The notes: generated by a model from the sequence alone, not told the origin. A stretch of 64,000 bases of DNA from Centroberyx gerrardi (GCF_048128805.1 NC_136002.1:26556602-26620601), one strand, 5' to 3'. Shown: positions 46,773 to 58,390, counted from the stretch's first letter. Translations and numbers: made by a program.

Positions 46773-48955
46773 TCAAACATCTAAACACCAATAACAGCAA
46801 AAGTCATGATCATCGTCGTCCAGCTCCTCCTCCCAGCCCACAGAAATGGTGTGAAACCATTTGTGGCAGTTGTCACACTGGACCCACGACACCAATCCCT
46901 CCGAACTTTCCAGAGGGTCAGGTTTCCTGCACCGGCCACACCGCCAAACTGTCGGCTCCTGTCTTCTTTTCCCAGCGGTGTGACCTACTCACACAAAAAA
47001 AAAATTGTAAGAAAATTGCCTGATTATCATGTGTTGGCATGCAAAGACGGTCAACATGAAGTACACTACCGGTGGATGTCGTGGATCCAGCAGACGAGGA
47101 GGAGCTGGACGACAAGGTAACAGAAGCCTGGTTGGAGGCTGTAAAAATAAGAGACAAAGCTTAGACATGTCTTGTTTATTCTTCATCAAGGCTAATGTCA
47201 CCAACATGTTAAAATGTTGTTTGTTTTTACAGATTATATAAAGGATTTACTTTGGGAGGGAGAGGAAGAAATTCGGGACTCCCAGAGGCCACATCCTGAT
47301 GTCGAAGGCTCTAAAAGAATGATAATATTTTATATTAAAACATGAAAATACATACTCCCAATAATGTCTATGCATCATAGTAGTTCTTAAATTTCGATAT
47401 TTAAATTCAATTAAATGCACAGTCAAATGTAAAATAGATATGATTTACCGTCCGCTTGTCCACCAGGAGATGGGGGATGGTGCTGATGGTCCTGAACAGG
47501 CAGGCTCGTTGGGGATGGTGTGCCGCTGGGGGCAGGCAGCCGGGGACCATGGGAGGCACAAGAGGGGGCCAAGGGGGTTGAGGGACCGGCGATGGGAAGG
47601 CCGGAGCTGGTGGCTGGAGCAGCCCTGAGGGACATTCTGCGGCTGGGGGGTGGGGCAACTGGGGATAGGGGAGGTTGGATGGGGTGGGTAGCATCAGGCG
47701 TGGCCCAGGAAGATGCCGATGGGGTTGGCAGAGGTGGTGAGGAGGTCCCACGCCGTGGCCCGGACGGCATGACCCGAGACCAGTCAATGGCCATTGGGTC
47801 CAGAGGGTAGAGGCCACACCTCCTGAACCCAGCCACCACCACTCTCCGATCTTTAAGCCTCTGGTATGAGTCTCTAAGGACCCTTGAAAACTCTTTCTTG
47901 GGAACCAAGAAAGAGTGGCTCACAGCCGACAGATCTCCTGTAAGACCAGAGAAATCTGCCTTCAGGGGTCCAAAGAAACTCACATCCAGAGGCTGCAGGA
48001 TGTGAGACGTGTGTGGTGGCAGGCACAGGAGAATGACCCCCTCCCTCTGTGCCACCCGGACCAGCTCTGGATCCAGGTGGGACTTGTGTCCGTCCATGAT
48101 CAGCAGCAGCGGGCGCTCCTGGGCGGCGAACTTCAGGAAGTGCCCGACAAACCACTTCCTAAACAGCTCACCGTCCATGTACCCTGCCGGTGACTTCCCA
48201 TAGAGGGCATCAGGGACCCCTTCCTTGTTATAGGGGCCCCCTGGATATCCCCCCTTGTAGATGACAAAAGGGGGGACATCTTCCCCAGCCGCATTGAAGC
48301 AGGCCAGGATGGTGATGTGGTCCCTGGTTCCCTGGGCCTGCCTATATGCATGTTTGGTCCCTCGGGGCACGATGACCTTCCTTCTCATGGAGTCCAGCTG
48401 AAACCCCGTCTCGTCGCAGTTGTAGATCTGACGGGGTTTCTCCCTCAACTCGTGCTCCTCCAGGGTGGCAGTGAGGAGCCTGAAATATTCGTTTATGGAC
48501 CCCCTCTTGGCACAGGATGCCCTCCCATGGTCAATGATGTCTGGGGTCCAGGCAGTGAGGCGATGGTGGTACCGTTCTCTAAAATTAATCCACCACGTCT
48601 GGCCAACCGCAGTCTTCTGTGCGTTTGGGTGTCGGCGGTTATAGATGGCCAGAGCGTGGGCCTGGATGTGAGGCTTCGTCAGTGGAAACCCATGACTGGC
48701 AGAATACAAACAGTACTCCACCAGGGAATTTTCATCTTCAGGGGCGAGAAGTGGCCTCTGACCATGGACACAGCCAGAGGCCACCCTTCCACTGACTCGG
48801 TCATTCAGGCTGGACTTTGGGACTCCAAACCGTTTGGCTGCCTGCCTGCAAGTGAGCCTGCCTGCTTCCACCTCCTGCATGGCCTGTTCCATGGCCTCCG
48901 GGGTCCACTTCCTCGTCTTCCTCTCCCTCTTTCGAAGTTGCCGGATGTTTGGCAT
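46773..48955 (-). CDS. Intact multi-exon pogo-type transposase with C-terminal PHD-like zinc finger
   Basis: Four minus-strand coding exons, 48955-47449, 47310-47251, 47138-47070 and 46984-46773, join in frame with GT-AG introns of 138, 112 and 85 bp to 615 residues without any stop. The start ATG directly follows a splice acceptor (AATTTACAG). Domains in order: psq-type helix-turn-helix (21-57); CENP-B-type DNA-binding region (about 64-145); DDE_1 catalytic core with Asp181 in CDETGF, Asp288 in MDGHKSH and Asp324 in LQPLD, giving DD35D; a proline/serine-rich linker (400-545); and a PHD-like finger (559-612) with C561/C564, C582/C585, H590 and C609/C612. The sixth PHD ligand is Ser593 where Cys is usual. 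It catalyses cut-and-paste transposition in pogo/Tigger relatives; the PHD would read histone tails if functional. Reading on past 47449 instead gives a 510-residue product that ends inside the intron and lacks the finger. Terminal repeats of the element were not found, so a domesticated gene cannot be excluded. Confidence 0.88.
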
Positions 48956-49641
48956 CTGTAAATTGATATACATTTTTTCAGTCAGAAATAAACTCTAAAT
49001 TACGTCTACAGGCACATTTCATGCCTTGAATATAGGGCTGTCCCGAATACCGTTTTTGGGGCTTCGAAGCTTCAGTGAGAATTACCCTTCGAGGGGGTGG
49101 GGCGGGAGTCCACGGCCTTTTCTGGCAAATATACATTGATGTGGGCGGAGATAATCTGCCTTTTCCGGACGTGTTTGGACGTGTGTTAAGGTGGAAAACT
49201 GAATTTTCCGGACGTATTTGGACCATGTGTGCAGGTGCACGGAGATTCCTGGTGAGTGTACAGTGATATCTGGTAATTTGCGACAGTATACGGGAGCGAG
49301 CTGACATTTAACGAGGCGTGTACAGTGACAGAAATCTCCGGTACACAAAAGTTGTACGTTGTCGGGGAATTACGGACGTGTGGCGGCCCGAATATCTCCT
49401 GGCACGTCGGAAGACAAGTCCGGATACAGTGCGTTTCCGTACGCGTGTACAGAGATGTACAGGATGGAAACGTAACTTTTCGTCCAATGAACAAAAAAAA
49501 AAAATTTGATTTGGACGTTGATTACCATGGCAATGGTAGAAGCTTCGAAGCATTCGGGTCAGCCCTACTTGAATAAGGTTGAAAAAAATTCTATAAATTG
49601 CCATAATTGCAATATCACCATTCATAGACATGAATATTTAC
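48956..49641 (-). other. Predicted 5' UTR intron of the transposase gene, enlarged by a hAT insertion
   Basis: On the minus strand a donor TTTAAG/GTAAATATTC at 49641 and an acceptor AATTTACAG ending at 48956 frame a 686-bp intron just before the start codon. Removing the 535-bp hAT element and one copy of its 8-bp duplication leaves 143 bp, in line with the other introns of this gene (85-138 bp). The 5' exon itself is not delimited. Confidence 0.5.
49033..49567. mobile_element. hAT MITE with perfect 8-bp target duplication
   Basis: Starts TAGGGCTGTCCCGAATACC and ends with the inverse type CATTCGGGTCAGCCCTA. It is flanked by CTTGAATA at 49025-49032 and 49568-49575, a perfect 8-bp duplication. 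Subterminal GCTTCGAAGC palindromes occur near both ends. No transposase is encoded. It was inserted into the upstream (5') part of the pogo-type transposase gene, so it is younger than that gene. Confidence 0.93.
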
Positions 49642-49968
49642 CTTAAACCAAAGCAGCATTTAAATTTCTATATCCACCTTTACTTTTAACATCTTGATGC
49701 TCCTGCAAAAAGGAAAAAAAAACTCTCTCTCTCTCTCACACACACACTGTATCTAACTTTCTTACTTTCTCTTCCTGTGGTCCTCACTGTTCTTGTTGTC
49801 TCCTTTCTCCTTCTTCCTTTTGCTCCTTGTCTCCTCTGTCTTCTTTTGCCTTTCTTTCTGTCTCCTTTCTCTAACTTACTTTAAAGTCAAGAACATAAAC
49901 CACACAAGATCACAAAGTTGAATGTCAAATCTATTCAATTTTGGTTTTACATGTGGTCAACTCATATA

Positions 49969-50073
49969 TGTCATTTTGGTATGAATTTTGCTCGTCCAGA
50001 AATGCAGTAAATAAGCTCCATTAAAAGAAAAAATTCTGGACCTCACTAATTTCTGAACCCTGGCTACGGCCCT

Positions 50074-50074
<1 letters not shown>
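49969..50074 (-). mobile_element. Inverted end fragment of the hAT-like element found at 51.2 kb
   Basis: The inverse of this stretch nearly matches the left end of the 51,217 element: AGGGCCGTAGCCAGGG, then AATGGAGCTTATTTACTGCA, then TTCTGGACGAGCAAAATTC. It differs by a roughly 26-bp insertion near its terminus. The terminus abuts a (TA)n tract. The far end of this copy is not recognisable. Confidence 0.75.

Positions 50075-50078
<4 letters not shown>

Positions 50079-50122
<44 letters not shown>
50079..50122. repeat. (TA)n microsatellite
   Basis: More than 20 TA dinucleotides between the hAT fragment and the Tc1-like element. TA is the Tc1 target, so the tract may have been seeded by the insertion site. 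Confidence 0.9.
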
Positions 50123-50125
<3 letters not shown>

Positions 50126-50688
50126 TCACTGGCCACTTCATTAGGTACACCTTACTAATACTGGGTAGGTATCAGCTTTCAGCTCAGTGTCAACCGGCTA
50201 CCAAAGTGACATCCGCCTCAAGGTTCGACGTGTTGCATTCTGAGATGCTTTTCTGCTCACCACAGTTGTAAAGAGGTTATCTGAGTTACTATTGCCTTTC
50301 TATCAGCTCGAACCAGTCTGGCCGTTCTCCTCTGACCTCTGCCATCAACAAGGCATTTTTGCCCAGGGAACTGCCGCTCACTGGATATTTTCTCTTTTTT
50401 GGACCATTCTCTGTAAACCCTAGAGATGGTTGTGCATGAAAATCCCAGTAGATCAGCAGTTTCAGAAATACTCAAACCAGCCCGTCTGGCACCAACAACC
50501 ATGCCACGTTCAAAGTCACTTAAATATCCTTTCTTCCCCATTCTGATGCTTGGTTTGAACTTCAGCAGATCGTCTTGACTATGTCTACATGCCTAAATGC
50601 ATTGAGTTGCTGCCACGTGATTGGCTGATTAGATATTTGTGTTAACAAGCAGTTGAACAGATGTACCTAATGAAGTGGCCGGTGAGTG
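50123..50688 (-). mobile_element. Internally deleted Tc1/mariner element
   Basis: The ends CACTCACTGGCCACTTCATT and (inverse) CACTCACCGGCCACTTCATT match with one difference over about 28 bp and are flanked by TA on both sides (50121-50122, 50689-50690). This terminus type is widespread in fish Tc1-like transposons. The 566-bp length and the truncated transposase show that it is non-autonomous. Confidence 0.92.
50257..50541 (-). pseudogene. Truncated Tc1-like transposase (DNA-binding N-terminus only)
   Basis: A 94-residue frame begins MGKKGYLSDFERGMVVGARR, continues with the helix-turn-helix SISETADLLGFSCTTISRVY, and then WSKKEKISSERQFPGQK and the GRGQRRTARLVRADRKA second helix-turn-helix entry typical of Tc1 transposases. 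It ends soon after VTQI, and the whole DDE catalytic domain is missing. It could at most encode a DNA-binding fragment. Confidence 0.9.
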
Positions 50689-51216
50689 TATATAGCCCAC
50701 AACATTATATATATATTAACATTAACATTGTAATTAACATTACATTGAAGGTTTATCTAAATAATCAACCTTTCCGATCAGAAGAGCTGGCTGGCTTCAA
50801 CACATGCACACAGACACACACTCTCCCGCACACACAAGTTATTTTCATTTTAAATCATGGTGCATAAATATACGGGATCTAGACAAACTTTAGAACAACT
50901 TAAACAGCTTTTTAAAATCTTATGTTAAAATGTTTTAGGGTTCATTTTTTATGTCTACTGTCATGTTGTAGATATCAGAAAAATAACTGCATTTGAGACA
51001 TGATTCTTTGTTGAAGTCTTTCCTGCGGTGACAACTTTTTTTTCTAGACAGCCCACTTTTCTGCCCCCCTCCAACTCGACTACAGATGATGTCACTCAGT
51101 ATCCTATATTTTCAATGGTTAGACAAAGCATTGTAAAGCTAGCCAAAGCTACCAAATTCACTCATATGAGTGCAGGGTTTAGGCATTACAGTGAAAAAAC
51201 AGACGCAACTTGTAAG

Positions 51217-51428
51217 CAGGGCCGTAGCCAGGGTTTAGAAATAATGGAGCTTATTTACTGCATTTCTGGACGAGCAAAATTCATACCAAAATGACACCTA
51301 CAAACACAACCCAAGCTATACACTACACACAAACTCATTATCTATAATTAAATACATACAGAGGCACCTGTTGGCAAAAATACTTTTATTAAAGCTGCAC
51401 AATTTGTCACAATTTACTCTCACTCTTC

Positions 51429-51459
<31 letters not shown>

Positions 51460-52286
51460 ATGTTTGGATGAAGAACACAGTAACTACAGGCTGTTCACTA
51501 GCCTCCCTTGTGTTGATTTCCTGCATACATCATGGTCTTTCCCTCCACTTCTTCACTTCTTGGCTCACTGAAATTACATAAAATAAGAAAGACAGATACA
51601 GACACACATAAGTTATGATAAGTTAGTGCAAATGCGACAGGGAAATATTGGTATACTAATCTTCACAATATGCATTACCTTTTGGAAGGCTAGCTGGGTT
51701 TTTAGTTTTTTATTTTCCATGCTTTTAATAAAAGATTCGTTTTTAAATCTGTGCATTTGAAAATGTGAAAGGACAGGCACTTCTTAAGCCAAATAATTTT
51801 ATCAATGTAAAAAATATTAATTACAGAATTTCATTTGAGAAAACCAACTCTCAGCCTGGCCTCTCTCTTTGCTGTTAACTAAGTTAGTGTTTACATGTTA
51901 ACTAGCTATCAGCCTCAAGCCAGCTAGCCTTGCTTGAGTCCTGCACTCTTCAAATAAGTGAAATGCTGCATACTGTATCAACACTGATGCTCTAGTTAAT
52001 GTTGTTAATGAAAGCTTCTTAGCAATAACTTATCTTTTACTTAACCTTTTACTTAACGCACACAGTAGGCTGCCTGGTCGATGCACAGATAGGGGAGAGA
52101 CCGGGAGAGACACTCACCTCGGCCGGGTGTCGCAACTTCCTGTATCCGTCGTTTCAAATTAAAAGCCCTCTAGCGTTACATACACGGTCCAGCCATATAC
52201 TAGGTTTTTGACCTACCGTAGTCTTGTTTTAGGACATAATTACCGAGGTCCGGACCTCGGTGACCTCAGAGCTGGCTACGGCCATG
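51217..52286. mobile_element. Non-autonomous hAT-like element, 1.07 kb
   Basis: Starts CAGGGCCGTAGCCAGGG and ends (inverse) CATGGCCGTAGCCAGCT, about 15-bp inverted termini. The flanks CTTGTAAG (51209-51216) and CTTGTAGA (52287-52294) agree in the first six of eight bases, suggesting an aged 8-bp duplication. The interior has a (GT)n run at 51,436-51,460 and no significant ORF. A partial inverted copy lies 1.15 kb to the left. Confidence 0.75.
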
Positions 52287-54400
52287 CTTGTAGAGTAAAA
52301 TCGTCGCCCAAGCGCGTTCTTACGGCTTTCTCTCATCAAAGTCACTTTCCTAAAGTAATTGGACATTTAAATGTCCATGTATTCATATGAAATTTGACAT
52401 GTAGATTCTTAGATATGCATAAATTAATTCCACTTACATTAGGTGGCGATCGCTGAAATGAAATCCCCCGCGAAAAGACCGGAAAGTGCGTCAGAGTGCG
52501 TCAGACCAGATGCGTCCGACTTTGGACCTTTTCTCCTAGAACTGAATTCTCTACTTAAATCACTCAGTTTATTAAACAACAAAAAAACTAATAAGCTATT
52601 GAAACATTATGGAACTTTTTTCCCTGAAACCTCTGACTATCCCTGCAGATATATTACGGTCACTTTGTGCTATGTGGCAATACAAATCCTACTTAGTAGT
52701 TTAGTTTATTCAGTTTGGTGTTTAGTTTGTTTTGGTTTAGTTTGATTTGATTTAGTTTATTTTATTGGCACTGTGATAAAACACATGATAAAAGTAAAGA
52801 GATAAACACAAATTTGTGAGATACTGTGAAGTGTGCACATTGTTGACATGGCTCTTGGTGTAGGGAGGATATTTAAAAATATCACAAAACAACTATATCA
52901 AATGATATAAATCAAATATATCGTGCATGTGCCCCCTGATGTCAGAACTTTTACCAAGAAAGGCAGAATAAGAACTATTTAAAAAAAAGTTAACTATTTT
53001 AAGACTTATGCTAACTTAGGTTATTTGATTTGTGGGTAGCGTTACTGTATCTTATCACATCACAGGCTATTCAGGATGACTGATAAATAAAAACAAAAAT
53101 CATAACTTCTTCTGAAATAACAGGTAGACTGAATCCTTTGTCATAATCCAATTTTGCATGATAGCACCTTTGTGCATTGCAGCTGAAATATCACATATCT
53201 GTTGAAATTTAAACTTATCCAACTAGCTTGTTGTGTGTTGTGCACAGGTTTACTTCTTAGAGGTGCTGGCAAAATGCAGAAATACAATGTCCATAAAAAA
53301 AAAAAATCAGTAGGTTTTGCCACACACTTCATCACTCATAGACCAAATTGTTACAATCATTTATCTCTTTATTTTTTTCTAATGCAATAGCATTTTGAGG
53401 GAACAATGTGTTTTGCATTGTTGTTTTGTCACGTTCACTCAACCAGTTTTTTCATCCGGTCATTAATTTGAGAGTTAAAGCAATGAAGTTATAAAGACAC
53501 AGTGCCTCTTTATGTCCTTGTTCGTTTTTGTGATATGCTAATGTATGCAGATTAAGGGTCTATTAGCATCTTTGTCCCAGGAGATATGTCTGCATGTACT
53601 GATTGTATTTCTGGGGCCAAAAATTTATATAGAGCAGCCAAGTTTTTCCCTCGTCTGGTAAATTGTTCCATTAGCCTTCCACCAAAAAATAATTGTAAGG
53701 CTTCCAAATAACCAGGCAGCCTATTCTCCAGCGTTATCGACAATTATTACTAGTTTCCGACTACACAACTTCATGTTGGAAAGATAGGCTTCATAGGTAC
53801 TCAGTGCTTTGGATTCATACCGTATGCCAGAGAATCTATTTTCACTCCGCTATGCGCTGCGGAATGAAAAATAATCAATCCTATTTCATTTATTTCTCCT
53901 TCAAAACGTCCTTTAAGAAGTTAAATTTGCCCCTTTTCAATCTTTATGCATGATGGCATCTCCTCAAAAGTTTGGCGAATATCTATCTAACTCTCCCGCA
54001 GAAACTCTGCTGGCTTGCAGAGTGCCAGGCGAACTCCGTAACAGATGTGTGTAATAGGTGAAATCCTCTCGAGCAGCTGCATTCAATACTGGTTCATTGA
54101 CCATACAAAGACAAATGACTAACAGCTGTTTTTGTTGCAGCAGTCACATTCTTAGAAGGTGCATTTGTTTCTTTTACAGTAAATCCCATACTCTACAGTA
54201 TGCACATACTCCTGTGTAACAATCCCACAACCTGCCAACCAACAAAACCAACCAACCAACTCAATTATACATCTTTGATTTATACCCTTTAGGCTTAATT
54301 ATCATAGAACTTAGACTATACTGAAAAATTTAAGGTGATAACCTGGCACAATATACTTAAATTATGACTGATTCTGTGCATATGTAATTGTTAATAGGTA

Positions 54401-54759
54401 CACTACTAGTCAACACACCACATTTTTTTTATTTGTACTATTTTCCACATTTTAGAATAATAGTAAAGACATCAAAACTATGAAATAACACAAATGGAAT
54501 TATGCAGTGACCAAAAAAGTGTTAAACAAATCAAAACTATCTTATATTTTAGTTTCTTTAAAGTAGCTGCCGTCTGCCTTGATGGAAAGGCAAAGGCTTT
54601 GGGAAGAAATTCATACATAGGCATCAACTTCACTATTTATATTTGTCTAAGAAACAAATTTCACGCATTTACGCATAAGCCTTTAGATCAAAATGGCTTT
54701 AAGATAATGAAAACCATAGTACATTCAATCAGGTGTGTCCAAACCTTTGACTGGTAGTG
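54401..54759. mobile_element. Tc1/mariner MITE
   Basis: Bounded by TA at 54399-54400 and 54760-54761. The right end reads inversely CACTACCAGTCAAAGGTTTG then GACACACC; the left end is CACTACTAGTCAACACACC, a shortened version of the same terminus. Internal text such as TTTGTACTATTTTCCACATT and ATGGAATTATGCAGTGACC is characteristic of an abundant fish Tc1 family. It has no transposase. Confidence 0.9.
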
Positions 54760-56127
54760 TACATGAGAAAATCTTAAATGAAGTACAGGGCTCATTTCTC
54801 CATCTTCATGGCGCTGTGAGTGCAATATAGAGCTTCACAAACTGTACATTTAGTTTTTGTGGAGTAATGGTAGAGCAGATAAGAGTGCTCTTTATCTCTC
54901 ATGTAAAGCACAGTTATTTTTGACAGGTGGGTACTATGTGATTCCTTCCTTGATACAATGTAGTACCTCACACTATTTTTCGCCCTCTTTCTCCCTTACT
55001 GATGTAGCCGTTTTGCGCTGACTCATCATTTCCATAGACTTCCAGTGTGCACTAATGCTGGAAATATACAATAAAGACTTGGGAAAGCCATGGAAATCAC
55101 CAGATCTGTTGTAAATGGCAGGCTTATCTGGGAGATGTCACTGCTCTCTGAAAAGTTTCCTCTTATTCTTTCTGAAAAGTTGTTGTGTCCTAGAAATATG
55201 CTGCACTGTGTCCAAAGAGGAGGAGGAGGTACTCTTCATCAGGGGCTGGATTATATCAAAATAGTGTAACATTTCAGACAAAAAGGGACACTTCAGATTG
55301 ATCGACATACCAGAACTCCTAATATTATCCTTCAAAGAGCAGTAGAGTGTTTGATAAAGACTGACCTTGCTGCAAATTATGTCAAATTGAAAAGCTGCTA
55401 ACAAGGGAATTAAAATGATCAATTTCTATATAGACAATGTATTATTCCTGAATGTAAGGCGAGGGTGAATACTAGATTCTAATTCAAAACTGTCTCCAAC
55501 TAAAAATTACATAATAGATACAGCACATTATAGTATTGGCTTACTAAAATTGGCAAGAAGTTGTTTGATTCAGACTGAATATTAAATGAAATGATCGTGA
55601 TGTGAAACTACTTGCACCCAGAAAATAGGCTATATATACAGTAAATAGACCTAACTGCTATGAAGCTCATTGTCATCAGTGTGTGTGAGTCGGCCCCCTG
55701 CAATCCCTCTCAATTTGAAAAATGTGTCTTAACTCCACAGCTATAATGCAGCCTTATCTAAGCTACCAGATGCACACTCATAGAGAGCGGGTATGGAGGG
55801 CAAAACAAAATGTAATCAGATGCAAGTCGTTGACCGTAACTCAGATTTGATCACAGTTGATTGTCGTAAAGCAAACAATTGCTAGTAGTGACACGTTTTG
55901 GCTGTAATATTCCAACTTGATTTAATGTAATAGATCTGAAAACTGGTCCAGTGGTCGAATTGAGAACAATGCTCCTGTCTCATCTCTATCCTCATGTTTC
56001 TGCCTGCACCTGCAATGCTATAACATAAACATATCTTACAAAACTCTCTATAAATGTATTCGGGGTGGGAGTGGGGGGCACATGGAGTTATGCACCGCTT
56101 TAGTTAATAATAATATAATCATAATCA

Positions 56128-56170
56128 TTATATAGCACTTTTCAAAACAAGGTTACAAAGTGCTTCACAA
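56128..56170 (-). mobile_element. LINE (L2-like) 3' tail
   Basis: The minus strand reads TTGTGAAGCACTTTGTAACC, then TTGTTTTGAAAAGTGCTATA, the conserved fish L2-type 3' end, followed by a degenerate ATTATGATT tail. The element is 5'-truncated. Confidence 0.65.
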
Positions 56171-57339
56171 TCAAGAGAGATAAAAACAGAACAATTAAAC
56201 AGAAAGATCAGTGAGGTAAAATATAAGTAAATACTACTACGACTACTATTACTGCTACTAATCATAATAATCATAATAATAAATACTATAGGTAAAATAT
56301 AGATCCAGCCATAACATCAAATGGAATAAATAATAAACAGACATGGCAGCAGGGATGAAAAATGAATAAAAGTAAAATTAGATTAGATTAGTTTTATGAG
56401 ATAGATCTCAAGTAAGTTTAATGAATGATTATAAGTCAATTACTCTTGGACCTTCAATTATCTTTCTGAAGACTCATAAGTATTATTACAGTATTTAGTT
56501 CAAATTAAATATCTTTGTTATACTAAACATGCTAATTTCCTGAATGCTATTTATCTCAACATGTGTTTAATCTGCAAATTCAAGCTATGGCTATTTGATT
56601 TAAAAGATACTGACTGAGTTCCTCAAACAGCCTCACAGACTCCTGAACAGAGGTTGAAGGTGTAATGAATCTGTAAAAAAAAAAAAAATGCTGTGTGAAT
56701 AGTATGACCATGCATTTACATGCACAGCAGCATGATTACTGACTCATCAATAAACTTTCATCCCAAAACCAGTAAACCTGTCAAAAAGCTTAACCAAATA
56801 AAATCCCAAACCGCAGCATCTGATCCTCAACCATGAGGCTGCATTAATGTGCTCTATTGACATTCACATAAGCATGGGAATCTGCATACAGATGATGCCA
56901 AATTAAAACTGGTAGGAGGGACAAAGCTGGTTATCAGTTGCACCTGGTACCAGCTGTTCTATTATGATGCCTGGGAGCTGTGTTGTCGGTTTGTCGGCAG
57001 TTAAGCTTCGACTTATACGTTAAATGTGTGAATTTTGTGTACATTTATATATAAACAGTCTCAGAACGTTGCTCAAATATATTTGATATCAATTGTTTGT
57101 TTAGGTTATTGATGATTGTCTAAACATAAACTTTGAGAAGAGGGATGCATTCATTTTGTAAGTGGAAACCTTTTTTTTTTCTTCTACCCAGGTTTATTTG
57201 ATTAATCTGTGAATTGCTAAAAAAAAAAATCATCTCAAATATTCCAAACACCATCCTATCCACCCAGTAAAAAGTGAACGGTGAAGGAATTCCTTGGGTA
57301 CTAATGTTTTTAATGACATTCTGGTGCAGAAACTGTTAG

Positions 57340-57980
57340 AATATTTGGTGCCCCTTTAAATTAAAGGCCATTAATTACATGTTAATGACTGGATGTAATA
57401 GATGTAATAACTAGTTATAGCATTAGAATGACTGGTAATATACTAGTAAAAAAGCTGCTTTTTACGAGGCTAGGCCCTCTCAGTGTTTCTGTTGTTTTCT
57501 GTTGTTATTTGTGTAGAGTTACTATGGACTAGGTTTGTATACCTATGTGAATATTGTACATAATCAGCATTGGTATATCTTTTCTAAAATATATAATGTG
57601 TTATTGTATGTATTCTACATTATAAGCATATGGAGAAACCTAATGAAAGAACGCTGTTTCTGCACAGGTGTCGTCACTTTCTGTAATGAATGTCGCTCCT
57701 CTCTGTGGAAGATAAATCAATGCAGACAGTGTGCTTCTTCCTTTTTCAACTAGTTCATCCTTCGCCTCCAGCACCTTTCAAAAGTGTGTGGTAGTGCCAC
57801 TTATCTAATACAATTACTGGTAAAGGTGCCTTTTTTTTTACTTATATATTACTCAGAAGTTACCAGTCATTCTAATGCTGTAACTAGTTATTACATCTAT
57901 TTTACTTGGATATTACTTCGTTTTTTCTGGTCATTAACGTGTAATTAATGGCCTGTAATTTAAAGGTTTACCGAATATTT
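57340..57980. mobile_element. MITE with inverted repeats of about 100 bp
   Basis: The left arm (57340-57445) contains TTTAAATTAAAGGCCATTAA, TTACATGTTAATGACTGG, then TAGATGTAATAACTAGTTAT and AGCATTAGAATGACTGGTAA. The right arm carries the inverse of each in the same order (TTACCAGTCATTCTAATGCT, GTAACTAGTTATTACATCTA, CATTAACGTGTAATTAATGG). Arms flank about 400 bp of non-coding DNA. Outer tips AATATTTGGT/ACCGAATATT are also inverted. No target duplication is certain. Confidence 0.85.
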
Positions 57981-58390
57981 CTCTGTACATCTTTTAGTGG
58001 TCCCCTTTTTTACAGTAATCATCCTTTTGTATGAAATATGGAGTGGACTGGACTGGCGTTACGGCTTCATGTGTAACTACAGCACCAAGCCTATCAATCA
58101 GAATAAATATCATTAGTATGAGTCCGGCCCCCTGTGACCTTTTCAGATCGCATTACGATAGCGAACACAGTGAGAAGGTCAGCAAGTGTCCTCTCCGTTT
58201 CCAAGAAGGAGTCGCGGCACAATGTGAGCAGGTCTGATTTAGACGTTAGCGGAAGAACACGACAGGACGGAGGAACACGCTGATGAGGAAGCAGCCAAAA
58301 AAAGACGAGGATACAACTGCACGCTATATAGAGGCGTGCGCTTGTCCTAATTTTGATACAGATTTCTGCATTTTATTACAAGACAAGAAG

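Noticed and set aside
47423-47448. Transposase C-terminus as read through (DGKSYLFYI)
   Set aside because: A canonical donor GTAAAT at 47448 and three in-frame downstream exons ending in a Cys/His finger make the spliced form much more likely.
47407-47817. 136-residue proline-rich minus-strand ORF
   Set aside because: An alternative frame of the proline-rich linker region of the transposase, created by composition.
48317-48961. 214-residue plus-strand ORF
   Set aside because: Antisense shadow of the pogo transposase exon. The sense strand has a complete DDE core and splice sites.
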